DNA of 64,000 bases from a virus, in the IMG/VR virus record IMGVR_UViG_3300046820_000495, positions 1-64,000 of that record, one strand, 5' to 3'. Positions 17,873 to 25,202 of the stretch are shown one piece after another. Below the pieces are notes generated by a model. It did no database searches and was not told where the DNA came from. It worked only from the letters and a program-made list of their open reading frames with translations. The position numbers and the translations under genes are program-made. The first letter of the stretch is position 1. Each line of letters opens with the position of its first letter.

Positions 17873-18036
17873 ACTAGTTCCTCAACAATGCCTAACACTT
17901 CTGCCATAATAAGACAGACGCCTGCCATTAGCAAGTTGCCTGTAATCAAACAGCCGCCTGCTACGATACGAATAGCACTCTTTGCAAGGCTAACATAAAA
18001 ATGCCCACGACTTATGTCTTTAGGTTGTACTTCCAT
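17869..18036 (-). CDS. 55-residue membrane protein
   Basis: I found this reading frame by translating the gap between two genes: MEVQPKDISRGHFYVSLAKS then a long hydrophobic stretch rich in Ile, Val, Gly and Leu (about residues 20-48) that should span the membrane once. It starts in a TAATG overlap with the upstream stop and its TGA overlaps the next ATG. The perfect coupling at both ends supports a real gene. Function unknown. Confidence 0.65.
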   Translation of the reverse strand: MEVQPKDISRGHFYVSLAKSAIRIVAGGCLITGNLLMAGVCLIMAEVLGIVEELV

Positions 18037-18257
18037 TATTCTTTTCCTTCTAATTTTTCTAAGAACACATCTTGATCATGTTCTCTCAACCATTCATCTT
18101 CGTCTACAAATGTTGAACATCTATTGAGTTGCTTTTTAACAGCCCAATAGATTTTATAAAGTTCTTGTTTATGCGGCCAGTTATAGTATCCGGTCATATT
18201 CGGATCTGTAGCTTTGTTGCCTAGCTTTTGGATTTCCCAAATGATATCATTTGTCAT
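18036..18257 (-). CDS. Unknown small protein
   Basis: The 73-residue protein (MTNDIIWEIQKLGNK) is rich in Trp and acidic residues. It starts in an ATGA overlap with the gene upstream. No domain was recognised. Confidence 0.6.
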   Translation of the reverse strand: MTNDIIWEIQKLGNKATDPNMTGYYNWPHKQELYKIYWAVKKQLNRCSTFVDEDEWLREHDQDVFLEKLEGKE

Positions 18258-18421
18258 TTTCCAAACAACTTTCTTATACTTGTAAACAAATTAAGAAACC
18301 TAGCCTTGTAAGGATCAGACAAGATCTGTTCTGCTAGGCTAGGATGGTGTGGGCAACGGCCCTGGTTGTAATCACACGATGGTGAATATGTCTTATGGCA
18401 AGTTGTGCATTTAGTATTCAT
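18254..18421 (-). CDS. Small Cys-rich protein, possible zinc ribbon
   Basis: From the ATG at 18421 the product has 55 residues with Cys at 5, 8, 16 and 23 plus neighbouring His, a pattern able to bind zinc. A longer frame reaching 18517 would run through the promoter at 18428-18456 and into the co-chaperonin gene, so the inner start is preferred. Its ATG falls exactly where the sigma70 promoter should start RNA, and no ribosome-binding site is present. Confidence 0.6.
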   Translation of the reverse strand: MNTKCTTCHKTYSPSCDYNQGRCPHHPSLAEQILSDPYKARFLNLFTSIRKLFGK

Positions 18422-18427
18422 GTCACT

Positions 18428-18456
18428 ATTATAGCGTACACAAATACTAAAGTCAA
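18428..18456 (-). promoter_or_regulatory. Sigma70 promoter with predicted leaderless start
   Basis: The minus strand reads TTGACT, 17 bases, TATAAT, then six bases, then ATG at 18421. The usual start point, seven bases after the -10 box, is the A of the ATG. It lies between the co-chaperonin stop and the small Cys-rich gene. Confidence 0.8.
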
Positions 18457-18458
18457 TG

Positions 18459-18833
18459 TTATCGTGCGCCGAAATCTTCCGCTTTGGCGCCGTCGGGCTT
18501 GGTGTCAATGCCAACACCTACAAAGTCATCGTCTGGTAACTCATCTGTTACAATAAGACATTCCTTGTTATCCAGGTGGACCAACTTCATTTTTTCGCCG
18601 GCGTGTTCGCATTCAAACTGGCGGCTCCATCTGCCGTGTGCCACTAACACATATTGGCCTGGTCGCACCCAATCAATGCCCTCACCTACTAAACGGACTC
18701 GGGCCCAACGTGGGCGAATGCCACGGTCCTTGCCGTTTTCACTTTGAATAATAATACCGCTTGATGTGACTCGTTGTTCAAGCCCCATAAGTTCTGCTAA
18801 TACACGCTCTTGTAAAGGTCTAATGATTGGCAT
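18459..18833 (-). CDS. GroES-like co-chaperonin (T4 gp31 analogue)
   Basis: The 124-residue protein starts with the GroES signature IIRPLQERVLAE, followed by a mobile-loop-like segment ending SSGIIIQSE (compare the GIVL/GGIVLP motif of GroES, which contacts GroEL), and ends with CLIVTDE. T4 gp31 replaces GroES to fold the major capsid protein, and a similar use is likely. The C-terminal 25 residues are an acidic extension not typical of GroES. It overlaps the gene upstream by one base. Confidence 0.8.
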   Translation of the reverse strand: MPIIRPLQERVLAELMGLEQRVTSSGIIIQSENGKDRGIRPRWARVRLVGEGIDWVRPGQYVLVAHGRWSRQFECEHAGEKMKLVHLDNKECLIVTDELPDDDFVGVGIDTKPDGAKAEDFGAR

Positions 18834-19225
18834 TATAGGCTCGTTGGGGTTGGTGTAGATTTTGGAACAACTTGAATACTGCCATCGCTGTATTCAATCT
18901 CCGTAGACGTACCGCTTTCTGTTACAATATCACGAGTACCAACAATAGTAGGCCCTGTAGAACTTGGTGTACCGGTTGGTGCTGTGTTCTTAATTTCAGC
19001 ATCAGCTTTTAAACTAACCGATGATGTTTCATTGTTTTTAAGATTAGCACTTGCTCGTGAAATAACTTGGTTAGGAATCTTAACGTTTCCTCTAGAATCA
19101 ATGATGTCACCTCTGGCATTCATTGAAGCATTTCCAACAGCACGTACATCGCCATTTTTTTCTGCAAAGGCGGTCATGTTGAATTCTTTGCCCCTGTGCG
19201 TTTTGTATCTTGGTGTTACACTCAT
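18833..19225 (-). CDS. Unknown polar protein
   Basis: This is a 130-residue protein with few hydrophobic residues, many Asn, Ser and Thr, and a Pro/Thr/Gly-rich region (about residues 90-130), probably largely disordered or beta-repetitive. It overlaps the DnaE-like fragment upstream by four bases and the co-chaperonin downstream by one. No function was recognised. Confidence 0.55.
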   Translation of the reverse strand: MSVTPRYKTHRGKEFNMTAFAEKNGDVRAVGNASMNARGDIIDSRGNVKIPNQVISRASANLKNNETSSVSLKADAEIKNTAPTGTPSSTGPTIVGTRDIVTESGTSTEIEYSDGSIQVVPKSTPTPTSL

Positions 19226-19698
19226 CTAATAAACTCCTCTATTCCTAAGTTATACTTAATCGGATTGATCTGGTGGAGTCCAACCAAGTAAAGTAAAAAC
19301 GAGCTAACTGAGCTACCTCGTCCAACTCCCCAAACAATCTTATGTTCTTCCATTAATTTTACTAAAAATATCATGAACCTTAGCATTGTTTCTAATCCAC
19401 GTTCGCGGAACAATGCCAATTCCTCTGCTACTCTTATAGCTTCTTCTACAGTAGAAACCTTATTAGCAAAGTATATATCTAAGTCCATGGTCTTGTATTC
19501 TTCTGGCATATCCCATTTTGAACTTGCTTCCTCCAATGATTCTGGAAGTTCTTTAACGCTAAAGATAGGATCTTGCCCAAGCTTGTTGCAACCATCAAAG
19601 TACAAACCAAGTATATCTGGCGTAACTGTTAACGGGCCTGCTTTGTCTTGGTAAAGTAACTCTACCAAATCTGATTCTTTTATCATTGTAGCTGGCAT
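19222..19698 (-). CDS. DNA polymerase III alpha-like fragment (C-family palm motif)
   Basis: From the ATG at 19698 (MPATMIKESDLVELL) the protein has 158 residues. The last 40 contain VWGVGRGSSVSSFLLYLVG and INPIKYNLGIEEFIR, which closely match the GRGSxxGSLxxYLLGI...DPxxYxLxFERF segment of DnaE/PolC. The family would continue with the catalytic Asp motif PDID, but here the gene stops. It is therefore a stand-alone palm fragment, about one eighth of DnaE, and cannot be a polymerase itself. Start and end overlap or abut neighbouring genes neatly, so it is not a random relic. Confidence 0.7.
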   Translation of the reverse strand: MPATMIKESDLVELLYQDKAGPLTVTPDILGLYFDGCNKLGQDPIFSVKELPESLEEASSKWDMPEEYKTMDLDIYFANKVSTVEEAIRVAEELALFRERGLETMLRFMIFLVKLMEEHKIVWGVGRGSSVSSFLLYLVGLHQINPIKYNLGIEEFIR

Positions 19699-19699
19699 G

Positions 19700-19927
19700 T
19701 TAGGCAATGCTGTCGTTGAATTGGTCACCGTCTTTGTTGCTTGCTTCAAAGCTTTGTTTGTATCCAATTTCCCACATGGCGTGTTTAATTGCTTCCATGT
19801 GTGCTAACATTTGATTCATTACTTCATGACTAGCACCGCCTTGGAAAGCGGCGTTGTATTTTTTAGTAATAAATCTTTGACGCTCCATCAGTTGCTCAAA
19901 GTTCATTGCGCTGTAGTTTGGATCCAT
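19700..19927 (-). CDS. Unknown small protein
   Basis: From the ATG at 19927, four bases after the Fe-S carrier stop, the product has 75 residues (MDPNYSAMNFEQLMERQRF), largely helical and Met/Gln-rich. A TTG start at 19993 would overlap the Fe-S gene by 62 bases and is less likely. Function unknown. Confidence 0.6.
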   Translation of the reverse strand: MDPNYSAMNFEQLMERQRFITKKYNAAFQGGASHEVMNQMLAHMEAIKHAMWEIGYKQSFEASNKDGDQFNDSIA

Positions 19928-19931
19928 ATTA

Positions 19932-20264
19932 TTATATACCTGGGCTAAAGCTACTTCCGCATCCACACGTGGTCTGCGCCATTGGATTTTCAATTACAAA
20001 TCTAGATCCATTTATGTCATCTTTAAAATCAATAACAGCACCAGTTAGATACTGCATACTCATGGAATCAACTAATACTTTAACATCGTTTTGTTCAAAT
20101 GTAAAGTCATCTTCATTTACTTCTTCGTCAAAAGTAAAACCATATTCCATACCCGAGCAGCCGCCGCCTTGCACAAACACTCTTAAGGCTGTGCCTGTTG
20201 GGATAGAGTCTTCTAGCTTAATAGCTTTAACTCTACCAAATGCGCTATCTGTAATGTTAACCAT
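19932..20264 (-). CDS. A-type Fe-S cluster carrier (IscA/ErpA/HesB family)
   Basis: The 110-residue protein carries the three cysteines of the family: Cys36 in GGGCSGMEY and Cys100/Cys102 in TTCGCGSSF, with the usual 64-residue spacing. A-type carriers deliver clusters to apo-proteins, including radical-SAM enzymes. The window encodes three such enzymes plus many Fe(II) oxygenases, so a supply role is plausible. The start is ATG at 20264, two bases after the upstream stop region, with AAGG upstream. Confidence 0.92.
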   Translation of the reverse strand: MVNITDSAFGRVKAIKLEDSIPTGTALRVFVQGGGCSGMEYGFTFDEEVNEDDFTFEQNDVKVLVDSMSMQYLTGAVIDFKDDINGSRFVIENPMAQTTCGCGSSFSPGI

Positions 20265-20265
20265 A

Positions 20266-20469
20266 TTATGACCTTATAATAATCTCAATAAGCTCTTCTC
20301 GCTTTTTACGAGTATTAATTGCTATGCCACGCTCTTTTGCATAAACAATCAATTGCTTTTTGGTAAATGTATTTAACTTATCTATGTCGTGCCGGACTTT
20401 TACCACAAGAGGCGGCTTTTCTGTTTCACTTGTGATTTGTTGGTCCAGCCATGATTTAATGTTAGACAT
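20266..20469 (-). CDS. Small protein with SAP/Rho-N-like helix pair
   Basis: From ATG 20469 the product has 67 residues ([12 protein letters not shown]). Its C-terminal half, [19 protein letters not shown] followed by [11 protein letters not shown], resembles the helix-extended-helix of SAP or Rho-N domains that bind nucleic acid. It overlaps the gene upstream by eight bases and precedes the Fe-S carrier. The domain call is tentative. Confidence 0.6.
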   Translation of the reverse strand: MSNIKSWLDQQITSETEKPPLVVKVRHDIDKLNTFTKKQLIVYAKERGIAINTRKKREELIEIIIRS

Positions 20470-20728
20470 GATTCTCCCCAAAAAATAACTTGGCAAATAA
20501 AGCATCTTCTTTGTTTTCAAACAAAAGCCAGGCTTGACTGTCATTGAATCCCCAGCCTGTCCATTCCTTTGTTAGTTCCATTGCTTTTTCTAAGATCTGT
20601 TGTGGAATGCCTTGTATACTTTCCATGCCTGTTTGATCTACAACTGAAACAGCCCAAGCTTGGTCAGGCTTAGACCCTTCCAAGAAGCTGTATGTTTGAT
20701 ACAAATCTTTAACAAAAATAAATTTCAT
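20462..20728 (-). CDS. Unknown protein next to the QueD-like gene
   Basis: This 88-residue protein (MKFIFVKDLYQTYSF) contains GWGFNDSQAWLLFENKEDA, suggesting a compact alpha/beta fold. It starts at the base adjoining the end of the QueD-like gene. No family recognised. Confidence 0.6.
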   Translation of the reverse strand: MKFIFVKDLYQTYSFLEGSKPDQAWAVSVVDQTGMESIQGIPQQILEKAMELTKEWTGWGFNDSQAWLLFENKEDALFAKLFFGENHV

Positions 20729-21256
20729 TTAGCCTTCATATGTAGCAGAGTTAGCACCATGTTCAAACACTTCTACACTTTTAACTCTTACAGTTGGATT
20801 AATTGGATATCGCATGTCGCCACTTGCAATTAGCTCTGCCATTTTATCAAACGCCATTTTAGCAAACATTTCGCAACCTACACCTGGTACAATGCGTAGA
20901 TCACAAATACCTTGTCGGCGATATGGTTCTACTTGTACACGTTCTGCGTTATCATCATGCTCTGGATTTGAGCTCCAGCCTGACATTAGTTTAAAACGAT
21001 CTAACATTGGATCATCTTCGGCAACAACCAAAGTGTGATCAAACATGTGATCTGCCCATGCTTTGAACTCTTTGAGACCACCAAAATCCATACACCAGTT
21101 CTTGTCATCTAGTGTGTCGCATTCAAAAATTAGTTTGATGCCAATTGAATAACCATGTAGCGTGGAACAGTGGCTGTGTGTGGCTCTCCACTGCCTGAAA
21201 CAGCAACTCAGACCTCTGTCGTTGCCGTATGTTTTTGTTGAATAAAATTTTGCCAT
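20729..21256 (-). CDS. QueD / 6-pyruvoyltetrahydropterin synthase-like enzyme
   Basis: The 175-residue protein matches the T-fold of QueD: a metal-site region RATHSHCSTLHGYS (Cys30 and His34), a DFGGLKEF segment, MFDHTLVV carrying the catalytic Asp-His pair, and the C-terminal VEVFEHGANSATY with Glu. The usual HGH metal ligand pair reads HGY, so one zinc ligand differs from bacterial QueD. QueD converts dihydroneopterin triphosphate to carboxytetrahydropterin for 7-deazaguanines; pterin chemistry is the alternative. A QueC-like gene is at 45048-45677. No QueE or GTP cyclohydrolase was seen here. Confidence 0.82.
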   Translation of the reverse strand: MAKFYSTKTYGNDRGLSCCFRQWRATHSHCSTLHGYSIGIKLIFECDTLDDKNWCMDFGGLKEFKAWADHMFDHTLVVAEDDPMLDRFKLMSGWSSNPEHDDNAERVQVEPYRRQGICDLRIVPGVGCEMFAKMAFDKMAELIASGDMRYPINPTVRVKSVEVFEHGANSATYEG

Positions 21257-21298
21257 TGTTGTTTTTCCTTTGTTAACAATGGCATGCAGAATTTGTAT

Positions 21299-21338
21299 AG
21301 CGGGATGAATGCCGAAGAGACCGCTGTTGATATTTATT
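21299..21338 (-). promoter_or_regulatory. Late-type box and 5'-terminal hairpin before the QueD-like gene
   Basis: AATAAATA lies at 21338-21331 on the minus strand. A start six bases after it is base 21325, the first base of the stem AGCGG, which pairs with CCGCT at 21303-21299. The message would then begin with a hairpin, about 70 bases before the ATG at 21256. The tail CCGCTATACAAA loosely recalls a preQ1-I riboswitch but the loop is too long, so no riboswitch is claimed. Confidence 0.4.
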
Positions 21339-21344
21339 AAGTGT

Positions 21345-21929
21345 TTAACGTGTCTGTAACTCGTTAATGCCTAATGCTTTGAAAGAACGTTGGACACCAA
21401 CCAGTTGGCTCCAACAGTCCCATAAGGCATGATGCGCGGCACCTTGTGGACGTTGCAGTCCGGGTACTAATGCATACAATGTGCGAGCATCACGTGCCTG
21501 CCAATAACTCCAAGCTACACCACGCTTGAGTTCTCTGCTAAAGTGTTCGAGGATGTTTAAGTCAAAGCCTGTGCCGTTGGCCCAAATGGCATCAACACCG
21601 CCACACCAACGATGGAAGTCTTGTAGTACATTACGTATGTCATGGCGGTCATCTTCTGCAAATGCTTCTCCACGAACTTCTTCGCTTTGCCGGCCCCACC
21701 ATGCTAGTGTGTCATCATCAATGACATGATCGAGGCCTTCAAAGCTTTCAAAACTTACACGACGATAAAACGTATCCATCTTTTCCATTGGATTGTTTGT
21801 ATCTTCTGCCCAGGGATTGAAACGAATAGCACCAATAGTAAGCATTAAACTGTTTGGTTTAGTGCCAAGTGTTTCCAAGTCAACCATGATATGATTGCCT
21901 GGTTTATAAAAGTTCATTTCATTTGCCAT
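21345..21929 (-). CDS. 3'-5' exonuclease, DexA/DEDDh type
   Basis: The 194-residue protein has the exonuclease motif I HIMVDLETLGT, motif II GTGFDLNILEHF and motif III HHALWDCWSQ (the His and Asp of DEDDh), matching the RNase-T/DexA-like group of T4-type phages. It would degrade DNA or RNA 3' ends during host takeover or replication. Two starts are possible: ATG 21929, overlapping the upstream gene by 11 bases, or ATG 21917. Neither has a clear ribosome-binding site. Confidence 0.82.
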   Translation of the reverse strand: MANEMNFYKPGNHIMVDLETLGTKPNSLMLTIGAIRFNPWAEDTNNPMEKMDTFYRRVSFESFEGLDHVIDDDTLAWWGRQSEEVRGEAFAEDDRHDIRNVLQDFHRWCGGVDAIWANGTGFDLNILEHFSRELKRGVAWSYWQARDARTLYALVPGLQRPQGAAHHALWDCWSQLVGVQRSFKALGINELQTR

Positions 21930-22098
21930 CGGTAACTTCTGCTTTCCTTAAAGACCATGTACCATTGTTATTGTCAGTCCAGCTTAGTGTATCGCCCTCT
22001 GCCCAACCTGCTTCTTTAAGCAAATCTTCTGGCAAAGGCAAAATCAACTCTTCTGGATTGTCGGGATTTTCTTCAACTGTGATAGTCCAAGATTTCAT
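21919..22098 (-). CDS. 59-residue AbrB/antitoxin-like protein
   Basis: I translated this from the gap between two genes: MKSWTITVEENPDNPEELIL continuing LPLPEDLLKEAGWAEGDTL and ending VTDGK. The PLPxDLLKEAGWxEGDxL pattern is typical of swapped-hairpin AbrB/MazE-type DNA-binding proteins. It begins in an ATGA overlap with the upstream stop. No toxin partner is visible, so a regulator is more likely than an antitoxin. Confidence 0.65.
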   Translation of the reverse strand: MKSWTITVEENPDNPEELILPLPEDLLKEAGWAEGDTLSWTDNNNGTWSLRKAEVTDGK

Positions 22099-22319
22099 TT
22101 TATTACATTTCCGTTAAAGTCTTTGGTCGCTAGCATATCGGGAACCTTTGCTGCCAAGCGTGTTAATTCGTTTTGACTGGGATGATGTCGCATGATCCAG
22201 CGAGCCCGTTCTCTTACATCACCAGGCACTCTGGGTGTAACTTGCGGAATCAACAAGTCTTCAATTAGTTTTAAACCTTCTACCATGGCGCGGTAGCGTT
22301 CATCAGGCATAGTCATCAT
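22095..22319 (-). CDS. BPSL0761-like small protein
   Basis: From ATG 22319 (preceded by GGAG) the product has 74 residues, opening MMTMPDERYRAMVEGLKLIE and continuing with a VRERARWIMRHHPSQNEL segment. The MPDERxRAxxxxxxFL...RHxP pattern resembles the BPSL0761 family of small bacterial proteins of unknown role. A longer frame to 22352 would overlap the upstream gene by 50 bases. Confidence 0.6.
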   Translation of the reverse strand: MMTMPDERYRAMVEGLKLIEDLLIPQVTPRVPGDVRERARWIMRHHPSQNELTRLAAKVPDMLATKDFNGNVIK

Positions 22320-22497
22320 TGTCTCCGATCGTTGTAAATTCCGGCACGTCAATCCAGGCAGTCCATATCGTTGTTTTTATAAACGAGTTTGTCTTAGGAT
22401 CAATGCCACTATAGTCAGTGCCATTTTGCATGTTTCTATATTGTAACACACGATTGCTACCTTTTACAAGCCAGCGTAATTCCGTTTTCAAGTCCAT
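22303..22497 (-). CDS. Unknown small protein
   Basis: The 64-residue protein (MDLKTELRWLVKGSNRVLQ) is predicted to be mostly beta and ends in an acidic tail. It overlaps the genes on both sides by 10-17 bases. No family recognised. Confidence 0.55.
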   Translation of the reverse strand: MDLKTELRWLVKGSNRVLQYRNMQNGTDYSGIDPKTNSFIKTTIWTAWIDVPEFTTIGDNDDYA

Positions 22498-23321
22498 AGT
22501 GCATCTTTGATCTTAATAAGACGAATCATCATTGCTTCATCTTCTTTGGCATAGGCCTTTTCGATTCGTTGAAGTTCTTTATGAGCCTTGTTACTTGCTT
22601 TTTTAACAGCAGGGTCTTTTTCAACACCCCAGTTTAACTTGCCACCGTTGGCAACACGACTTGCTTCACAGGCCGCAGTCCAACCACTGGCTTCATATGG
22701 GTCAGGACGATTACGGTATGTAGTGGTCCACCACAAGTACAATTCTTTGATTTCTTTTGCGGCAAGTGCCTGGCTAGTTGGCACTGCTTCGCCTTTCTTA
22801 CCTTCTTCTAGCCATTCTTCGTTGGTCAGCGTCATTGCCCAATCAAGATGGTCGAGCCCAGCGGCCGGACTGCGCCAGGTTCTCCAGCGGAACCATCCTG
22901 TTGCCCAGAATGGGGGGTTGTACTTTGCACGGTCTTCTGAAGATCCCCAAGCGACATGGGACCAAGCGGTTTCAATCTCAACGAAATCAACAAGCTCATT
23001 GAAGAGGCAAGGTAAAAAGCGATTACCAACGTCACACCAGTTTCCGGGCTTAATATCCCGGGCATGAGCAGTAAGAGCATGGCTACGAGTAACATAGCGA
23101 TTATTAATATAGTACTTAAGATCATAAAGCTTATCTGTAGGGTAGTAGACAATTGTCTGAAGGATGTCTAAGCCTTCTTCTGCCAACCAGTAGCGAAAGT
23201 TGTGTTTCATTTGGGCTTGAGTAGTCCACTCATCCCATTCTTCAGCTGTACCGGCACTGAGTTTTTCAGTGCCGCGAATCCAATCAGCAAATTTGCTACA
23301 TGTCCAGTAATGACTTCTCAT
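22488..23321 (-). CDS. Unknown Trp-rich protein
   Basis: This 277-residue protein has an unusually high Trp content spread over its length (such as WNRWRTW-like clusters near residue 150) and a charged C-terminal helix. It starts at ATG 23321 in an ATGA overlap with the 48-residue gene. No catalytic motif, signal peptide or membrane segment was seen. I do not recognise the family. Confidence 0.6.
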   Translation of the reverse strand: MRSHYWTCSKFADWIRGTEKLSAGTAEEWDEWTTQAQMKHNFRYWLAEEGLDILQTIVYYPTDKLYDLKYYINNRYVTRSHALTAHARDIKPGNWCDVGNRFLPCLFNELVDFVEIETAWSHVAWGSSEDRAKYNPPFWATGWFRWRTWRSPAAGLDHLDWAMTLTNEEWLEEGKKGEAVPTSQALAAKEIKELYLWWTTTYRNRPDPYEASGWTAACEASRVANGGKLNWGVEKDPAVKKASNKAHKELQRIEKAYAKEDEAMMIRLIKIKDALWT

Positions 23322-23464
23322 TCTTTAACTCCAGTTAATGGTTTGTCGGGTCTGTTAATACAGTACTCGCAGGCAGGATCATTGCACTTGTCTTCTACCC
23401 ACTCGTTAGTTTTGGCATTGTAATAAGTGTCATACTCTTCAGAATACACAATGTCTTCGTTCAT
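23318..23464 (-). CDS. 48-residue Cys-containing protein
   Basis: Translated from the gap between dCMP deaminase and the next gene: MNEDIVYSEEYDTYYNAKTN, then a KCNDPACEYC cluster and GVKE at the end. The three closely spaced cysteines could bind a metal. It overlaps both neighbours by four bases, which supports a coupled real gene. Function unknown. Confidence 0.6.
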   Translation of the reverse strand: MNEDIVYSEEYDTYYNAKTNEWVEDKCNDPACEYCINRPDKPLTGVKE

Positions 23465-23916
23465 TCTTCTACCTTGTTAATTGTAACACCTGCTTGCTTT
23501 AAAAAAGCAATGCCTGCTTCGCTTCTGTAATTATCACGATAAAACACTTGTTTAATACCACTTTGGTATATCAACTTAGCGCACTCGATACATGGTGCAT
23601 GGGTAACAAAGATTACTGCATTTTCAGATGACTCTGGGCTACGTGCTACCTTCGCAATAGCATTTGCCTCTGCATGAATAACTTCGGGTTTGGTTTTGAG
23701 TTCTTTTATCTCTCGCTGTGGTACTCCGTCAACTATGGCAACAACAACTTCTTCTTCACAGTTGTTGTCCCAACCTGCAGGCATACCATTGTAACCAATG
23801 CTGATAATTCTGTCATCTTTGACCACAATAGCACCTACTTGAAGTCGTCGTGCTGTACTAAGACGGGCATACGTGCCAGCTACTTCCATATGTGCTTTGA
23901 TATATTTTGGTTTCAT
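23461..23916 (-). CDS. dCMP deaminase
   Basis: This 151-residue zinc-dependent deaminase has HAEAN (His81, Glu83) and PCIECAK (Cys109, Cys112), giving the complete metal and proton-shuttle set, and an N-terminal nucleotide-binding GYNGMPAG. It converts dCMP to dUMP for dTMP synthesis. The ATG lies exactly six bases after a -10 box with no ribosome-binding site, suggesting a leaderless message. No thymidylate synthase lies in this window. Confidence 0.92.
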   Translation of the reverse strand: MKPKYIKAHMEVAGTYARLSTARRLQVGAIVVKDDRIISIGYNGMPAGWDNNCEEEVVVAIVDGVPQREIKELKTKPEVIHAEANAIAKVARSPESSENAVIFVTHAPCIECAKLIYQSGIKQVFYRDNYRSEAGIAFLKQAGVTINKVEE

Positions 23917-23922
23917 ACCATA

Positions 23923-23951
23923 AGTATAACACTATTGTAAAGGAAAGTCAA
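23923..23951 (-). promoter_or_regulatory. Sigma70 promoter of dCMP deaminase, predicted leaderless
   Basis: TTGACT, 17 bases, TATACT, then six bases, then the ATG at 23916. The expected start point is the A of the ATG. The -35 box overlaps the first codon of the divergent hydrolase gene at 23951. Confidence 0.78.
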
Positions 23952-24541
23952 TGGAAATAGTTTTTATTCACGGAGCCAATGCATCCAATGTGTCCTGGAA
24001 CTGGGCCGGTTCTCAGATTAAAAATCATACCAGACTCCCCTGGGGTATGATGACTGATCCAGACGATAACTTAACAGATATGGAACTTGCCTTGCCTGAA
24101 AGGTGCATTGTAGTTGGTCATAGTATGGGTGGTCTTTATGCTTGGCATTTGGCAAACCGAAACCCAGGTAAAGTAGTAGCAGGTATTAGTATTGCTACTC
24201 CATGGGGAGGTTCAATGCAAGCTAGCCTTTGGAAGATGGTCAATGTAAACATACCCTGGCTTAGAATGATAAGCAGAATGGAACCATGGACTGCTGAAAC
24301 AAGATTGCTAGAAGCACCTGTGCCCTGGACTAATGTTGTATGTACACACGGATTTGACTTATTTGGAGTTGGTCCAAACGATGGTGTTGTCACTGTACAA
24401 AGCCAACGTGAATTATTTGGACCTGCAAAAGAAATAACTCTGGACTATGGGCACAATACTGTGCTTCAAAGTACAGAGTTAGTGGACATCGTACAGACTG
24501 TTAGTCGTCGTTCTTCGCGCCAAACAGTTGCAGTAAGTTAA
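23951..24541 (+). CDS. Alpha/beta hydrolase, lipase-like
   Basis: The 196-residue protein begins MEIVFIHGANAS, with an oxyanion-type HG motif, and has the nucleophile elbow VVGHSMGG (Ser around residue 60) and a late His in DYGHNTVL. The size and motifs fit a small esterase or lipase. It has AAAGGA before the ATG. Its last 41 bases overlap the end of the convergent BI-1 gene. The substrate is unknown; an envelope-lipid target at lysis is one possibility. Confidence 0.78.
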   Translation: MEIVFIHGANASNVSWNWAGSQIKNHTRLPWGMMTDPDDNLTDMELALPERCIVVGHSMGGLYAWHLANRNPGKVVAGISIATPWGGSMQASLWKMVNVNIPWLRMISRMEPWTAETRLLEAPVPWTNVVCTHGFDLFGVGPNDGVVTVQSQRELFGPAKEITLDYGHNTVLQSTELVDIVQTVSRRSSRQTVAVS

Positions 24542-25199
24542 TAAAAATATTGATAAAGTCCATGTAGAGTGTTAGTGCTCCGCGGATTTCTGCAATACCA
24601 TCTGTTTCTAAGCTAACCTCTTCTCGGATTTGTTGCGTATCATAAGCAGTCAATCCAAGGAAGATGATAATGGCCAAGGCACTGATAACCATTTGCAATA
24701 CGCTACTGCCAATAAAGAGGTTAACAATACTGGCAATAATGATAGCAATTAACCCAACAAACATAAACTTGCCAACGCTGTCTAAACTACGTTTGGTAAA
24801 GTAGCCATAACCACTCATAACACCAAACAAAATTGCCGCACCCATAAAGGCACTAACAATACTACCCATGGTAAAGATAGCAAAGATTGTGGCAAAGCTC
24901 AATCCCATAAGTGCCGCGAATCCATGTAAGCATAACTGAGCAGTACTCTTAGTAGGACTTGCATTTAACACAAAGGTGACACCAAAGATGGCAACCAAGG
25001 GTGCAAAAATTACAATCCATTTCATTACACCTGTAAAAAAGAATTGTAGCAACTCTGGGCTAGTGCCAACAAAGTAACTGACAATCATTGATACAACGAC
25101 TGCAAGGCTCATGTGTCCGTAAACACGACCCATAGCAGAGTTAATTTCCTCTGCTGAACGATAAGGCAATTCGTTGCCTGTATAAGTTGTTCCAAACAT
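24501..25199 (-). CDS. Bax inhibitor-1 / YccA-family membrane protein
   Basis: The 232-residue protein has about seven hydrophobic helices after a 40-residue cytosolic start, and the family signature region GLTAYDTQQIREE before the last helix, with Asp residues of the pH/ion sensor area near the C-terminus. BI-1/TMBIM proteins in bacteria include YccA, which binds and restrains the FtsH protease. A phage copy could protect phage proteins from FtsH or change ion balance; this is inference. The start is ATG at 25199. Confidence 0.88.
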   Translation of the reverse strand: MFGTTYTGNELPYRSAEEINSAMGRVYGHMSLAVVVSMIVSYFVGTSPELLQFFFTGVMKWIVIFAPLVAIFGVTFVLNASPTKSTAQLCLHGFAALMGLSFATIFAIFTMGSIVSAFMGAAILFGVMSGYGYFTKRSLDSVGKFMFVGLIAIIIASIVNLFIGSSVLQMVISALAIIIFLGLTAYDTQQIREEVSLETDGIAEIRGALTLYMDFINIFINLLQLFGAKNDD

Positions 25200-25202
25200 A
25201 AT

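Noticed and set aside
18422-18517. N-terminal extension of the small Cys-rich gene
   Set aside because: It would run across a consensus promoter and the end of the co-chaperonin gene, and its sequence is unlike the rest.
21299-21325. preQ1 riboswitch
   Set aside because: Loop length and tail do not fit the consensus well enough; kept only as a hairpin.
21919-22098. Toxin-antitoxin pair
   Set aside because: The AbrB-like protein has no recognisable toxin neighbour.
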